Source: Nemertoderma westbladi (taxonomy: Eukaryota > Xenacoelomorpha > Nemertodermatida > Nemertodermatidae). From it: a DNA stretch of 46,278 bases. The stretch spans positions 1-46,278 of the forward strand of contig JAUCBJ010003706.1 in NCBI GenBank assembly GCA_032718475.1. Direction: 5' to 3'. Both the position numbers and the translations under genes were made by a program. The notes beneath the pieces were generated by a model. That model was given only the letters and a program-made list of their open reading frames with translations, was not told the origin of the DNA and searched no databases. Of this stretch, positions 23,401 to 38,400 are shown piece after piece; the first letter of the stretch is position 1; each line of letters starts with the position of its first letter.

Positions 23401-26400
23401 AGGAACCACAGAACGGATAAACTTAGTGGGAGTAGGGAAAGGTAGAACGGCTACACTTAGTGAGAGTACGGAACGGTAAGGAACCACAGAACGGGTAAAC
23501 TTATTGAGAGTAGGGAACGGTAAGGAACCACAGAACGGCTAAACTTAGTGGTAGTACGGAACGGTAAGGAACCACAGAACGGATAAACTTAGTGGGAGTA
23601 CGGAACGGTAGAACGGCTACACGTAGTGAGAGTACGGAACGGTAAGGAACCACAGAACGGGTAGACTTATTGAGAGTAGGGAACGGTAAGGAACCACAGA
23701 ACGGCTAAACTTAGTGGTAGTACGGAAAGGTAAGGAACCACAGAACGGATAAACTTAGTGGTAGTACGGAACGGTAAGGAACCACAGAACGGATAAACTT
23801 AGTGGTAGTACGGAACGGTAAGGAACCACAGTACGGATAAACTTAGTGGTAGTACGGAACGGTAAGGAACCACAGAACCGATAAACTTAGTGGTAGTACG
23901 GAACGGTAGAACGGCTACACTTAGTGAGAGTACGGAACGGTAAGGAACCACAGAACGATTAAACTTAGTGGTAGTACGGAACGGTAAGGAACCACAGAAC
24001 GGATAAACTTAGTGGTAGTACGGAACGGTAAGGAACCACAGAACGGATAAACTTAGTGGTAGTACGGAACGGTAAGGAACCACAGAACGGATAAACTTAG
24101 TGAGAGTACGGAACGGTAAGGAACCACAGAACGGATAAACTTAGTGAGAGTACGGAACGGTAAGGAACCACAGAACGGATAAACTTAGTGGTAGTACGGA
24201 ACGGTAAGGAACCACAGAACGGATAAACTTAGTGAGAGTACGGAACGGTAAGGAACCACAGAACGATTAAACTTAGTGGTAGTACGGAACGGTAAGGAAC
24301 CACAGAACGGATAAACTTAGTGGTAGTACGGAACGGTAAGGAACCACAGAACGGCTAAACTTAGTGGTAGTACGGAACGGTAAGGAACCACAAAACGGAT
24401 AAACTTAAAGGTAGTACGGAACGGTAAGGAACCATAGAACGGATAAACTTAGTGAGAGTACGGAACGGTAAGGAACCACAGAACGGATAAACTTAGTGGT
24501 AGTACGGAACGGTAGAACGGCTACACTTAGTGAGAGTACGGAACGGTAAGGAACCACAGAACGGCTAAACTTAGTGGTAGTACGGAACGGTAAGGAACCA
24601 CAGAACGGATATACTTAGTGGTAGTACGGAACGGTAAGGAACCACAGAACGGATAAACTTAGTGGTAGTACGGAACGGTAAGGAATCACAGAACGGATAA
24701 ACTTAGTGGGAGTACGGAACGGTAAGGAACCACAGAACGGATAAACTTAGTGGGAGTAAGGAACGGTAGAACGGCTACACTTAGTGAGAGTACGGAACAG
24801 GTAATGAACCACAGAACGGGTAAACTTATTGAGAGTAGGGATCGGTAAGGAACCACAGAACGGATAAACTTAGTGAGAGTACGGAACGGTAAGGAACCAC
24901 AGAACGGATAAACTTAGTGAGAGTACGGAACGGTAAGGAACCACAGAACGGATAAACTTAGTGGTAGTACGGAACGGTAAGGAACCACAGAACGGGTAAA
25001 CTTATTGAGAGTACGGAACGGTAAGGAACCATAGAACGGATAAACTTAGTGGTAGTACGGAACGGTAAGGAACCACAGAACGGATAAACTTAGTGAGACT
25101 ACGGAACGATAAGGAACCACAAAACGGATAAACTTAATGGTAGTACTTAACGGTAAGGAACCATAGAACGGATAAACTTAGTGAGAGTACGGAACGGTAA
25201 GGAACCACAGAACGGATAAACTTAGTGGTAGTACGGAACGGTAGAACGGCTACACTTAGTGAGAGTACGGAACGGTAAGGAACCACAGAACGGCTAAACT
25301 TAGTGGTAGTACGGAACGGTAAGGAACCACAGAACGGATATACTTAGTGGTAGTACGGAACGGTAAGGAACCACAGAACGGATAAACTTAGTGGTAGTAC
25401 GGAACGGTAAGGAATCACAGAACGGATAAACTTAGTGGGAGTACGGAACGGTAAGGAACCACAGAACGGATAAACTTAGTGGGAGTAAGGAACGGTAGAA
25501 CGGCTACACTTAGTGAGAGTACGGAACAGGTAATGAACCACAGAACGGGTAAACTTATTGAGAGTAGGGAACGGTAAGGAACCACAGAACGGCTAAACTT
25601 ATTGAGAGTACGGAACGGTAAGGAACCACAGAACGGCTAAACTTAGTGGTAGTACGGAACGGTAAGGAACCACAGAACGGATAAACTTAGTGGGAGTACG
25701 GAACTGTAAGGAACCACAGAACGGGTAAACTTATTGAGAGTAGGGAACGGTAAGGAACCACAGAACGGCTAAACTTAGTGGTAGTACGGAACGGTAAGAA
25801 CCACAGAACGGATAAACTTAGTGGTAGTACGGAACGGTAAGGAACCACAGAACGGATAAACTTATTGAGAGTAGGGAACGGTAAGGAACCACAGAACGGC
25901 TAAACTTAGTGGTAGTACGGAACGGTAAGGAACCACAGAACGGATAAACTTAGTGGTAGTACGGAACGGTAAGGAACCACAGAACGGATAAACTTAGTGG
26001 GAGTAGGGAAAGGTAGAACGGCTACACTTAGTGAGAGTACGGAACGGTAAGGAACCACAGAACGGGTAAACTTATTGAGAGTAGGGAACGGTAAGGAACC
26101 ACAGAACGGCTAAACTTAGTGGTAGTACGGAACGGTAAGGAACCACAGAACGGATAAACTTAGTGGGAGTACGGAACGGTAGAACGGCTACACGTAGTGA
26201 GAGTACGGAACGGTAAGGAACCACAGAACGGGTAGACTTATTGAGAGTAGGGAACGGTAAGGAACCACAGAACGGCTAAACTTAGTGGTAGTACGGAAAG
26301 GTAAGGAACCACAGAACGGATAAACTTAGTGGTAGTACGGAACGGTAAGGAACCACAGAACGGATAAACTTAGTGGTAGTACGGAACGGTAAGGAACCAC

Positions 26401-29400
26401 AGTACGGATAAACTTAGTGGTAGTACGGAACGGTAAGGAACCACAGAACCGATAAACTTAGTGGTAGTACGGAACGGTAGAACGGCTACACTTAGTGAGA
26501 GTACGGAACGGTAAGGAACCACAGAACGATTAAACTTAGTGGTAGTACGGAACGGTAAGGAACCACAGAACGGATAAACTTAGTGGTAGTACGGAACGGT
26601 AAGGAACCACAGAACGGATAAACTTAGTGGTAGTACGGAACGGTAAGGAACCACAGAACGGATAAACTTAGTGAGAGTACGGAACGGTAAGGAACCACAG
26701 AACGGATAAACTTAGTGGTAGTACGGAACGGTAAGGAACCACAGAACGGATAAACTTAGTGAGAGTACGGAACGGTAAGGAACCACAGAACGATTAAACT
26801 TAGTGGTAGTACGGAACGGTAAGGAACCACAGAACGGATAAACTTAGTGGTAGTACGGAACGGTAAGGAACCACAGAACGGCTAAACTTAGTGGTAGTAC
26901 GGAACGGTAAGGAACCACAGAACGGATAAACTTAGTGGGAGTACGGAACGGTAGAACGGCTACACGTAGTGAGAGTACGGAACGGTAAGGAACCACAGAA
27001 CGGGTAAACTTATTGAGAGTAGGGAACGGTAAGGAACCACAGAACGGCTAAACTTAGTGGTAGTACGGAAAGGTAAGGAACCACAGAACGGATAAACTTA
27101 GTGGTAGTACGGAACGGTAAGGAACCACAGAACGGATAAACTTAGTGGTAGTACGGAACGGTAAGGAACCACAGTACGGATAAACTTAGTGGTAGTACGG
27201 AACGGTAAGGAACCACAGAACCGATAAACTTAGTGGTAGTACGGAACGGTAAGGAACCACAGAACGGATAAACTTAGTGAGAGTACGGAACGGTAGGGAA
27301 CCACAGAACGGATAAACTTAGTGGTAGTACGGAACGGTAAGGAACCACAGAACGGATAAACTTAGTGAGAGTACGGAACGGTAAGGAACCACAGAACGAT
27401 TAAACTTAGTGGTAGTACGGAACGGTAAGGAACCACAGAACGGATAAACTTAGTGGTAGTACGGAACGGTAAGGAACCACAGAACGGATAAACTTAGTGG
27501 TAGTACGGAACGGTAAGGAACCACAGTACGGATAAACTTAGTGGTAGTACGGAACGGTAAGGAACCACAGAACGGATAAACTTAGTGGTAGTACGGAACG
27601 GTAGAACGGCTACACTTAGTGAGAGTACGGAACAGGTAATGAACCACAGAACGGGTAAACTTATTGAGAGTAGGGAACGGTAAGGAACCACAGAACGGCT
27701 AAACTTATTGAGAGTACGGAACGGTAAGGAACCACAGAACGGCTAAACTTAGTGGTAGTACGGAACGGTAAGGAACCACAGAACGGATAAACTTAGTGGG
27801 AGTACGGAACTGTAAGGAACCACAGAACGGGTAAACTTATTGAGAGTAGGGAACGGTAAGGAACCACAGAACGGCTAAACTTAGTGGTAGTACGGAACGG
27901 TAAGAACCACAGAACGGATAAACTTAGTGGTAGTACGGAACGGTAAGGAACCACAGAACGGATAAACTTATTGAGAGTAGGGAACGGTAAGGAACCACAG
28001 AACGGCTAAACTTAGTGGTAGTACGGAACGGTAAGGAACCACAGAACGGATAAACTTAGTGGTAGTACGGAACGGTAAGGAACCACAGAACGGATAAACT
28101 TAGTGGGAGTAGGGAAAGGTAGAACGGCTACACTTAGTGAGAGTACGGAACGGTAAGGAACCACAGAACGGGTAAACTTATTGAGAGTAGGGAACGGTAA
28201 GGAACCACAGAACGGCTAAACTTAGTGGTAGTACGGAACGGTAAGGAACCACAGAACGGATAAACTTAGTGGGAGTACGGAACGGTAGAACGGCTACACG
28301 TAGTGAGAGTACGGAACGGTAAGGAACCACAGAACGGGTAGACTTATTGAGAGTAGGGAACGGTAAGGAACCACAGAACGGCTAAACTTAGTGGTAGTAC
28401 GGAAAGGTAAGGAACCACAGAACGGATAAACTTAGTGGTAGTACGGAACGGTAAGGAACCACAGAACGGATAAACTTAGTGGTAGTACGGAACGGTAAGG
28501 AACCACAGTACGGATAAACTTAGTGGTAGTACGGAACGGTAAGGAACCACAGAACCGATAAACTTAGTGGTAGTACGGAACGGTAGAACGGCTACACGTA
28601 GTGAGAGTACGGAACGGTAAGGAACCACAGAACGGATAAACTTAGTGGTAGTACGGAACGGTAAGGAACCACAGAACGGATAAACTTAGTGGTAGTACGG
28701 AACGGTAAGGAACCACAGAACGGATAAACTTAGTGAGAGTACGGAACGGTAAGGAACCACAGAACGGATAAACTTAGTGGTAGTACGGAACGGTAAGGAA
28801 CCACAGAACGGATAAACTTAGTGAGAGTACGGAACGGTAAGGAACCACAGAACGATTAAACTTAGTGGTAGTACGGAACGGTAAGGAACCACAGAACGGA
28901 TAAACTTAGTGGTAGTACGGAACGGTAAGGAACCACAGAACGGCTAAACTTAGTGGTAGTACGGAACGGTAAGGAACCACAGAACGGATAAACTTAGTGG
29001 GAGTACGGAACGGTAGAACGGCTACACGTAGTGAGAGTACGGAACGGTAAGGAACCACAGAACGGGTAAACTTATTGAGAGTAGGGAACGGTAAGGAACC
29101 ACAGAACGGCTAAACTTAGTGGTAGTACGGAAAGGTAAGGAACCACAGAACGGATAAACTTAGTGGTAGTACGGAACGGTAAGGAACCACAGAACGGATA
29201 AACTTAGTGGTAGTACGGAACGGTAAGGAACCACAGTACGGATAAACTTAGTGGTAGTACGGAACGGTAAGGAACCACAGAACCGATAAACTTAGTGGTA
29301 GTACGGAACGGTAAGGAACCACAGAACGGATAAACTTAGTGAGAGTACGGAACGGTAGGGAACCACAGAACGGATAAACTTAGTGGTAGTACGGAACGGT

Positions 29401-32400
29401 AAGGAACCACAGAACGGATAAACTTAGTGAGAGTACGGAACGGTAAGGAACCACAGAACGATTAAACTTAGTGGTAGTACGGAACGGTAAGGAACCACAG
29501 AACGGATAAACTTAGTGGTAGTACGGAACGGTAAGGAACCACAGAACGGATAAACTTAGTGGTAGTACGGAACGGTAAGGAACCACAGTACGGATAAACT
29601 TAGTGGTAGTACGGAACGGTAAGGAACCACAGAACGGATAAACTTAGTGGTAGTACGGAACGGTAGAACGGCTACACTTAGTGAGAGTACGGAACGGTAA
29701 GGAACCACAGAACGATTAAACTTAGTGGTAGTACGGAACGGTAAGGAACCACAGAACGATTAAACTTAGTGGTAGTACGGAACGGTAAGGAACCACAGAA
29801 CGGATAAACTTAGTGGTAGTACGGAACGGTAAGGAACCACAGAACGGATAAACTTAGTGGTAGTACGGAACGGTAAGGAACCACAGAACGGATAAACTTA
29901 GTGAGAGTACGGAACGGTAAGGAACCACAGAACGGATAAACTTAGTGGTAGTACGGAATGGTAAGGAACCACAGAACGGATAAACTTAGTGAGAGTACGG
30001 AACGGTAAGGAACCACAGAACGATTAAACTTAGTGGTAGTACGGAACGGTAAGGAACCACAGAACGGATAAACTTAGTGGTAGTACGGAACGGTAAGGAA
30101 CCACAGAACGGATAAACTTAGTGGTAGTACGGAACGGTAAGGAACCACAGAACGGATAAACTTAGTGAGAGTACGGAACGGTAAGGAACCACAGAACGGG
30201 TAAACTTATTGAGAGTACGGAACGGTAGAACGGCTACACTTAGTGAGAGTACGGAACGGTAAGGAACCACAGAACGGGTAAACTTATTGAGAGTACGGAA
30301 CGGTAGAACGGCTACACTTAGTGAGAGTACGGAACGGTAAGGAACCACAGAACGGGTAAACTTAGTGGTAGTACGTAACGGTAAGGAACCACAGAACGGA
30401 TAAACTTAGTGGGAGTACGGAACGGTAGAACGGCTACACTTAGTGAGAGTAGGGAACGGTAAGGAACCACAGAACGCATAAACTTAGTGGTAGTACGGAA
30501 CGGTAAGGAACCACAGAACGGATAAACTTAGTGGTAGTACGGAACGGTAAGGAACCACAGAACGGATAAACTTAGTGAGAGTACGGAACGGTAAGGAACC
30601 ACAGAACGATTAAACTTAGTGGTAGTACGGAACGGTAAGGAACCACAGAACGGATAAACTTAGTGGTAGTACGGAACGGTAAGGAACCACAGAACGGATA
30701 AACTTAGTGGTAGTACGGAACGGTAAGGAACCACAGAACGGATAAACTTAGTGAGAGTACGGAACGGTAAGGAACCACAGAACGGGTAAACTTATTGAGA
30801 GTACGGAACGGTAGAACGGCTACACTTAGTGAGAGTACGGAACGGTAAGGAACCACAGAACGGGTAAACTTATTGAGAGTACGGAACGGTAGAACGGCTA
30901 CACTTAGTGAGAGTACGGAACGGTAAGGAACCACAGAACGGGTAAACTTAGTGGTAGTACGTAACGGTAAGGAACCACAGAACGGATAAACTTAGTGGGA
31001 GTACGGAACGGTAGAACGGCTACACTTAGTGAGAGTAGGGAACGGTAAGGAACCACAGAACGCATAAACTTAGTGGTAGTACGGAACGGTAAGGAACCAC
31101 AGAACGGATAAACTTAGTGGTAGTACGGAACGGTAAGGAACCACAGAACGGATAAACTTAGTGGGAGTACGGAACGGTAGAACGGCTACACGTAGTGAGA
31201 GTACGGAACGGTAAGGAACCACAGAACGAGTAAACTTATTGAGAGTAGGGAACGGTAAGGAACCACAGAACAGCTAAACTTAGTGGTAGTACGGAAAGGT
31301 AAGGAACCACAGAACGGATAAACTTAGTGGTAGTACGGAACGGTAAGGAACCACAGAACGGATAAACTTAGTGGTAGTACGGAACGGTAAGGAACCACAG
31401 TACGGATAAACTTAGTGGTAGTACGGAACGGTAAGGAACCACAGAACCGATAAACTTAGTGGTAGTACGGAACGGTAGAACGGCTACACTTAGTGAGAGT
31501 ACGGAACGGTAAGGAACCACAGAACGATTAAACTTAGTGGTAGTACGGAACGGTAAGGAACCACAGAACGGATAAACTTAGTGGTAGTACGGAACGGTAA
31601 GGAACCACAGAACGGATAAACTTAGTGGTAGTACGGAACGGTAAGGAACCACAGAACGGATAAACTTAGTGAGAGTACGGAACGGTAGGGAACCACAGAA
31701 CGGATAAACTTAGTGGTAGTACGGAGCGGTAAGGAACCACAGAACGGATAAACTTAGTGAGAGTACGGAACGGTAAGGAACCACAGAACGATTAAACTTA
31801 GTGGTAGTACGGAACGGTAAGGAACCACAGAACGGATAAACTTAGTGGTAGTACGGAACGGTAAGGAACCACAGAACGATTAAACTTAGTGGTAGTACGG
31901 AACGGTAAGGAACCACAGAACGGATAAACTTAGTGGTAGTACGGAACGGTAAGGAACCACAGAACGGATAAACTTAGTGGTAGTACGGAACGGTAAGGAA
32001 CCACAGTACGGATAAACTTAGTGGTAGTACGGAACGGTAAGGAACCACAGAACGGATAAACTTAGTGGTAGTACGGAACGGTAGAACGGCTACACTTAGT
32101 GAGAGTACGGAACGGTAAGGAACCACAGAACGATTAAACTTAGTGGTAGTACGGAACGGTAAGGAACCACAGAACGATTAAACTTAGTGGTAGTACGGAA
32201 CGGTAAGGAACCACAGAACGGATAAACTTAGTGGTAGTACGGAACGGTAAGGAACCACAGAACGGATAAACTTAGTGGTAGTACGGAACGGTAAGGAACC
32301 ACAGAACGGATAAACTTAGTGAGAGTACGGAACGGTAAGGAACCACAGAACGGATAAACTTAGTGGTAGTACGGAATGGTAAGGAACCACAGAACGGATA

Positions 32401-35400
32401 AACTTAGTGAGAGTACGGAACGGTAAGGAACCACAGAACGATTAAACTTAGTGGTAGTACGGAACGGTAAGGAACCACAGAACGGATAAACTTAGTGGTA
32501 GTACGGAACGGTAAGGAACCACAGAACGGATAAACTTAGTGGTAGTACGGAACGGTAAGGAACCACAGAACGGATAAACTTAGTGAGAGTACGGAACGGT
32601 AAGGAACCACAGAACGGGTAAACTTATTGAGAGTACGGAACGGTAGAACGGCTACACTTAGTGAGAGTACGGAACGGTAAGGAACCACAGAACGGGTAAA
32701 CTTATTGAGAGTACGGAACGGTAGAACGGCTACACTTAGTGAGAGTACGGAACGGTAAGGAACCACAGAACGGGTAAACTTAGTGGTAGTACGTAACGGT
32801 AAGGAACCACAGAACGGATAAACTTAGTGGGAGTACGGAACGGTAGAACGGCTACACTTAGTGAGAGTAGGGAACGGTAAGGAACCACAGAACGCATAAA
32901 CTTAGTGGTAGTACGGAACGGTAAGGAACCACAGAACGGATAAACTTAGTGGTAGTACGGAACGGTAAGGAACCACAGAACGGATAAACTTAGTGAGAGT
33001 ACGGAACGGTAAGGAACCACAGAACGATTAAACTTAGTGGTAGTACGGAACGGTAAGGAACCACAGAACGGATAAACTTAGTGGTAGTACGGAACGGTAA
33101 GGAACCACAGAACGGATAAACTTAGTGGTAGTACGGAACGGTAAGGAACCACAGAACGGATAAACTTAGTGAGAGTACGGAACGGTAAGGAACCACAGAA
33201 CGGGTAAACTTATTGAGAGTACGGAACGGTAGAACGGCTACACTTAGTGAGAGTACGGAACGGTAAGGAACCACAGAACGGGTAAACTTATTGAGAGTAC
33301 GGAACGGTAGAACGGCTACACTTAGTGAGAGTACGGAACGGTAAGGAACCACAGAACGGGTAAACTTAGTGGTAGTACGTAACGGTAAGGAACCACAGAA
33401 CGGATAAACTTAGTGGGAGTACGGAACGGTAGAACGGCTACACTTAGTGAGAGTAGGGAACGGTAAGGAACCACAGAACGCATAAACTTAGTGGTAGTAC
33501 GGAACGGTAAGGAACCACAGAACGGATAAACTTAGTGGTAGTACGGAACGGTAAGGAACCACAGAACGGATAAACTTAGTGGGAGTACGGAACGGTAGAA
33601 CGGCTACACGTAGTGAGAGTACGGAACGGTAAGGAACCACAGAACGAGTAAACTTATTGAGAGTAGGGAACGGTAAGGAACCACAGAACAGCTAAACTTA
33701 GTGGTAGTACGGAAAGGTAAGGAACCACAGAACGGATAAACTTAGTGGTAGTACGGAACGGTAAGGAACCACAGAACGGATAAACTTAGTGGTAGTACGG
33801 AACGGTAAGGAACCACAGTACGGATAAACTTAGTGGTAGTACGGAACGGTAAGGAACCACAGAACCGATAAACTTAGTGGTAGTACGGAACGGTAGAACG
33901 GCTACACTTAGTGAGAGTACGGAACGGTAAGGAACCACAGAACGATTAAACTTAGTGGTAGTACGGAACGGTAAGGAACCACAGAACGGATAAACTTAGT
34001 GGTAGTACGGAACGGTAAGGAACCACAGAACGGATAAACTTAGTGGTAGTACGGAACGGTAAGGAACCACAGAACGGATAAACTTAGTGAGAGTACGGAA
34101 CGGTAGGGAACCACAGAACGGATAAACTTAGTGGTAGTACGGAGCGGTAAGGAACCACAGAACGGATAAACTTAGTGAGAGTACGGAACGGTAAGGAACC
34201 ACAGAACGATTAAACTTAGTGGTAGTACGGAACGGTAAGGAACCACAGAACGGATAAACTTAGTGGTAGTACGGAACGGTAAGGAACCACAGAACGGATA
34301 AACTTAGTGGTAGTACGGAACGGTAAGGAACCACAGTATGGATAAACTTAGTGGTAGTACGGAACGGTAAGGAACCACAGAACGGATAAACTTAGTGGTA
34401 GTACGGAACGGTAGAACGGCTACACTTAGTGAGAGTACGGAACGGTAAGGAACCACAGAACGATTAAACTTAGTGGTAGTACGGAACGGTAAGGAACCAC
34501 AGAACGATTAAACTTAGTGGTAGTACGGAACGGTAAGGAACCACAGAACGGATAAACTTAGTGGTAGTACGGAACGGTAAGGAACCACAGAACGGATAAA
34601 CTTAGTGGTAGTACGGAACGGTAAGGAACCACAGAACGGATAAACTTAGTGAGAGTACGGAACGGTAAGGAACCACAGAACGGATAAACTTAGTGGTAGT
34701 ACGGAACGGTAAGGAACCACAGAACGGATAAACTTAGTGAGAGTACGGAACGGTAAGGAACCACAGAACGATTAAACTTAGTGGTAGTACGGAACGGTAA
34801 GGAACCACAGAACGGATAAACTTAGTGGTAGTACGGAACGGTAAGGAACCACAGAACGGATAAACTTAGTGGTAGTACGGAACGGTAAGGAACCACAGAA
34901 CGGATAAACTTAGTGAGAGTACGGAACGGTAAGGAACCACAGAACGGGTAAACTTATTGAGAGTACGGAACGGTAGAACGGCTACACTTAGTGAGAGTAC
35001 GGAACGGTAAGGAACCACAGAACGGGTAAACTTATTGAGAGTACGGAACGGTAGAACGGCTACACTTAGTGAGAGTACGGAACGGTAAGGAACCACAGAA
35101 CGGGTAAACTTAGTGGTAGTACGTAACGGTAAGGAACCACAGAACGGATAAACTTAGTGGGAGTACGGAACGGTAGAACGGCTACACTTAGTGAGAGTAG
35201 GGAACGGTAAGGAACCACAGAACGCATAAACTTAGTGGTAGTACGGAACGGTAAGGAACCACAGAACGGATAAACTTAGTGGTAGTACGGAACGGTAAGG
35301 AACCACAGAACGGATAAACTTAGTGAGAGTACGGAACGGTAAGGACCCACAGAACGGGTAAACTTATTGAGAGTACGGAACGGTAGAACGGCTACACTTA

Positions 35401-38400
35401 GTGAGAGTACGGAACGGTAAGGAACCACAGAACGGGTAAACTTATTGAGAGTACGGAACGGTAGAACGGCTACACTTAGTGAGAGTACGGAACGGTAAGG
35501 AACCACAGAACGGATAAACTTAGTGGTAGTACGTAACGGTAAGGAACCACAGAACGGGTAAACTTATTGAGAGTACGGAACGGTAGAACGGCTACACTTA
35601 GTGAGAGTACGGAACGGTAAGGAACCACAGAACGGATAAACTTAGTGGTAGTACGTAACGGTAAGGAACCACAGAACGGATAAACTTAGTGAGAGTACGG
35701 AACGGTAAGGACCCACAGAACGGGTAAACTTATTGAGAGTACGGAACGGTAGAACGGCTACACTTAGTGAGAGTACGGAACGGTAAGGAACCACAGAACG
35801 GGTAAACTTATTGAGAGTACGGAACGGTAGAACGGCTACACTTAGTGAGAGTACGGAACGGTAAGGAACCACAGAACGGATAAACTTAGTGAGAGTACGG
35901 AACGGTAAGGACCCACAGAACGGGTAAACTTATTGAGAGTACGGAACGGTAGAACGGCTACACTTAGTGAGAGTACGGAACGGTAAGGAACCACAGAACG
36001 GGTAAACTTATTGAGAGTACGGAACGGTAGAACGGCTACACTTAGTGAGAGTAGGGAACGGCAAGGAACCACAGAACGGCTTAACTTAGTGGTAGTACGG
36101 AACGGTAAGGAACCACAGAACGGATAAACTTAGTGGTAGTACGGAACGGTAAGGAACCACAGAACGGATAAACTTAGTGGTAGTACGGAACGGTAAGGAA
36201 CCACAGAACGATTAAACTTAGTGGTAGTACGGAACGGTAAGGAACCACAGAACGGATAAACTTAATGGTAGTACGGAACGGGAAGGAACCACAGAACGGA
36301 TAAACTTAGTGGTAGTACGGAACGGTAAGGAACCACAGAACGGATAAACTTAGTGAGAGTACGGAACGGTAGAACGGCTACACTTAGTGAGAGTACGGAA
36401 CGGTAAGGAACCACAGAACGGGTAAACTTATTGAGAGTACGGAACGGTAGAACGGCTACACTTAGTGAGAGTACGGGACGGTAAGGAACCACAGAACGGG
36501 TAAACGTAGTGGTAGTAAGTAACGGTAAGGAACCACAGAACGGGTAAACTTATTGAGAGTACGGAACGGTAGAACGGCTACACTTAGTGAGAGTACGGAA
36601 CGGTAAGGAACCACAGAACGGATAAACTTAGTGGTAGTACGGAACGATAAGGAACCACAGAACGGATAAACTTAGTGGTAGTACGGAACGGTAAGGAACC
36701 ACAGAACGGATAAACTTAGTGAGAGTACGGAACGGTAGAACGGCTACACTTAGTGAGAGTACGGAACGATAAGGAACCACAGAACGGGTAAACTTATTCA
36801 GAGTACGGAACGGTAGAACGGCTACACTTAGTGAGAGTACGGAACGGTAAGGAACCACAGAACGGGTAAACTTATTGAGAGTACGGAACGGTAGAACGGC
36901 TACACTTAGTGAGAGTACGGAACGGTAAGGAACCACAGAACGGGTAAACTTAGTGGTAGTACGTAACGGTAAGGAACCACAGAACTGATAAACTTAGTGG
37001 TAGTACGGAACGGTAGAACAGCTACACTTAGTGAGAGTAGGGAACGGTAAGGAACCACAGAACGGGTAAACTTATTGAGAGTACGGAACGGTAGAACGGC
37101 TACACTTAGTGAGAGTACGGGACGGTAAGGAACCACAGAACGATTAAACTTAGTGGTAGTACGGAACGGTAAGGAACCACAGAACGATTAAACTTAGTGG
37201 TAGTACGGAACGGTAAGGAACCACAGAACGATTAAACTTAGTGGTAGTACGGAACGGTAAGGAACCACAGAACGGATAAACTTAGTGGTAGTACGGAACG
37301 GTAAGGAACCACAGAACGGATAAACTTAGTGGTAGTACGGAACGGTAAGGAACCACAGAACGGATAAACTTAGTGAGAGTACGGAACGGTAAGGAACCAC
37401 AGCACAGAACGGATAAACTTAGTGGTAGTACGGAACGGTAAGGAACCACAGAACGGATAAACTTAGTGAGAGTACGGAACGGTAAGGAACCACAGAACGA
37501 TTAAACTTAGTGGTAGTACGGAACGGTAAGGAACCACACAACGGATAAACTTAGTGGTAGTACGGAACGGTAAGGAACCACAGAACGGATAAACTTAGTG
37601 GTAGTACGGAATGGTAAGGAACCACAGAACGGATAAACTTAGTGAGAGTACGGAACGGTAAGGAACCACAGAACGGGTAAACTTATTGAGAGTACGGAAC
37701 GGTAGAACGGCTACACTTAGTGAGAGTACGGAACGGTAAGGAACCACAGAACGGGTAAACTTATTGAGAGTACGGAACGGTAGAACGGCTACACTTAGTG
37801 AGAGTACGGAACGGTAAGGAACCACAGAACGGATAAACTTAGTGGTAGTACGGAACGGTAAGGAACCACAGAACGGATAAACTTAGTGAGAGTACGGAAC
37901 GGTAGAACAGCTACACTTAGTGAGAGTACGGAACGGTAAGGAACCACAGAACGGGTAAACTTATTGAGAGTACGGAACGGTAGAACGGCTACACTTAGTG
38001 AGAGTACGGAACGGTAAGGAACCACAGAACGGGTAAACTTATTGAGAGTACGGAACGGTAGAACGGCTACACTTAGTGAGAGTACGGAACGGTAAGGAAC
38101 CACAGAACGGGTAAACTTAGTGGTAGTAAGTAACGGTAAGGAACCACAGAATGGATAAACTTAGTGGGAGTACGGAACGGTAGAACGGCTACACTTAGTG
38201 AGAGTACGGAACGGTAAGGAACCACAGAACGGGTAAACTTAGTGAGAGTACGAAACCATAGAACGGATAAACTTAGTGGTAGTACGGAACGGTAAGGAAC
38301 CACAGAACGGATAAACTTAGTGGTAGTACGGAACGGTAAGGAACCACAGAACAGATAAACTTATTAAGAGTACGGAACGGTAAGGAACCACAAAACGGAT

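Noticed and set aside
21174-38303. Many minus-strand frames of 62-102 codons with [16 protein letters not shown] repeats
   Set aside because: They are low-complexity translations of the 44/34-bp satellite recurring with the block structure and have no start context or family match.
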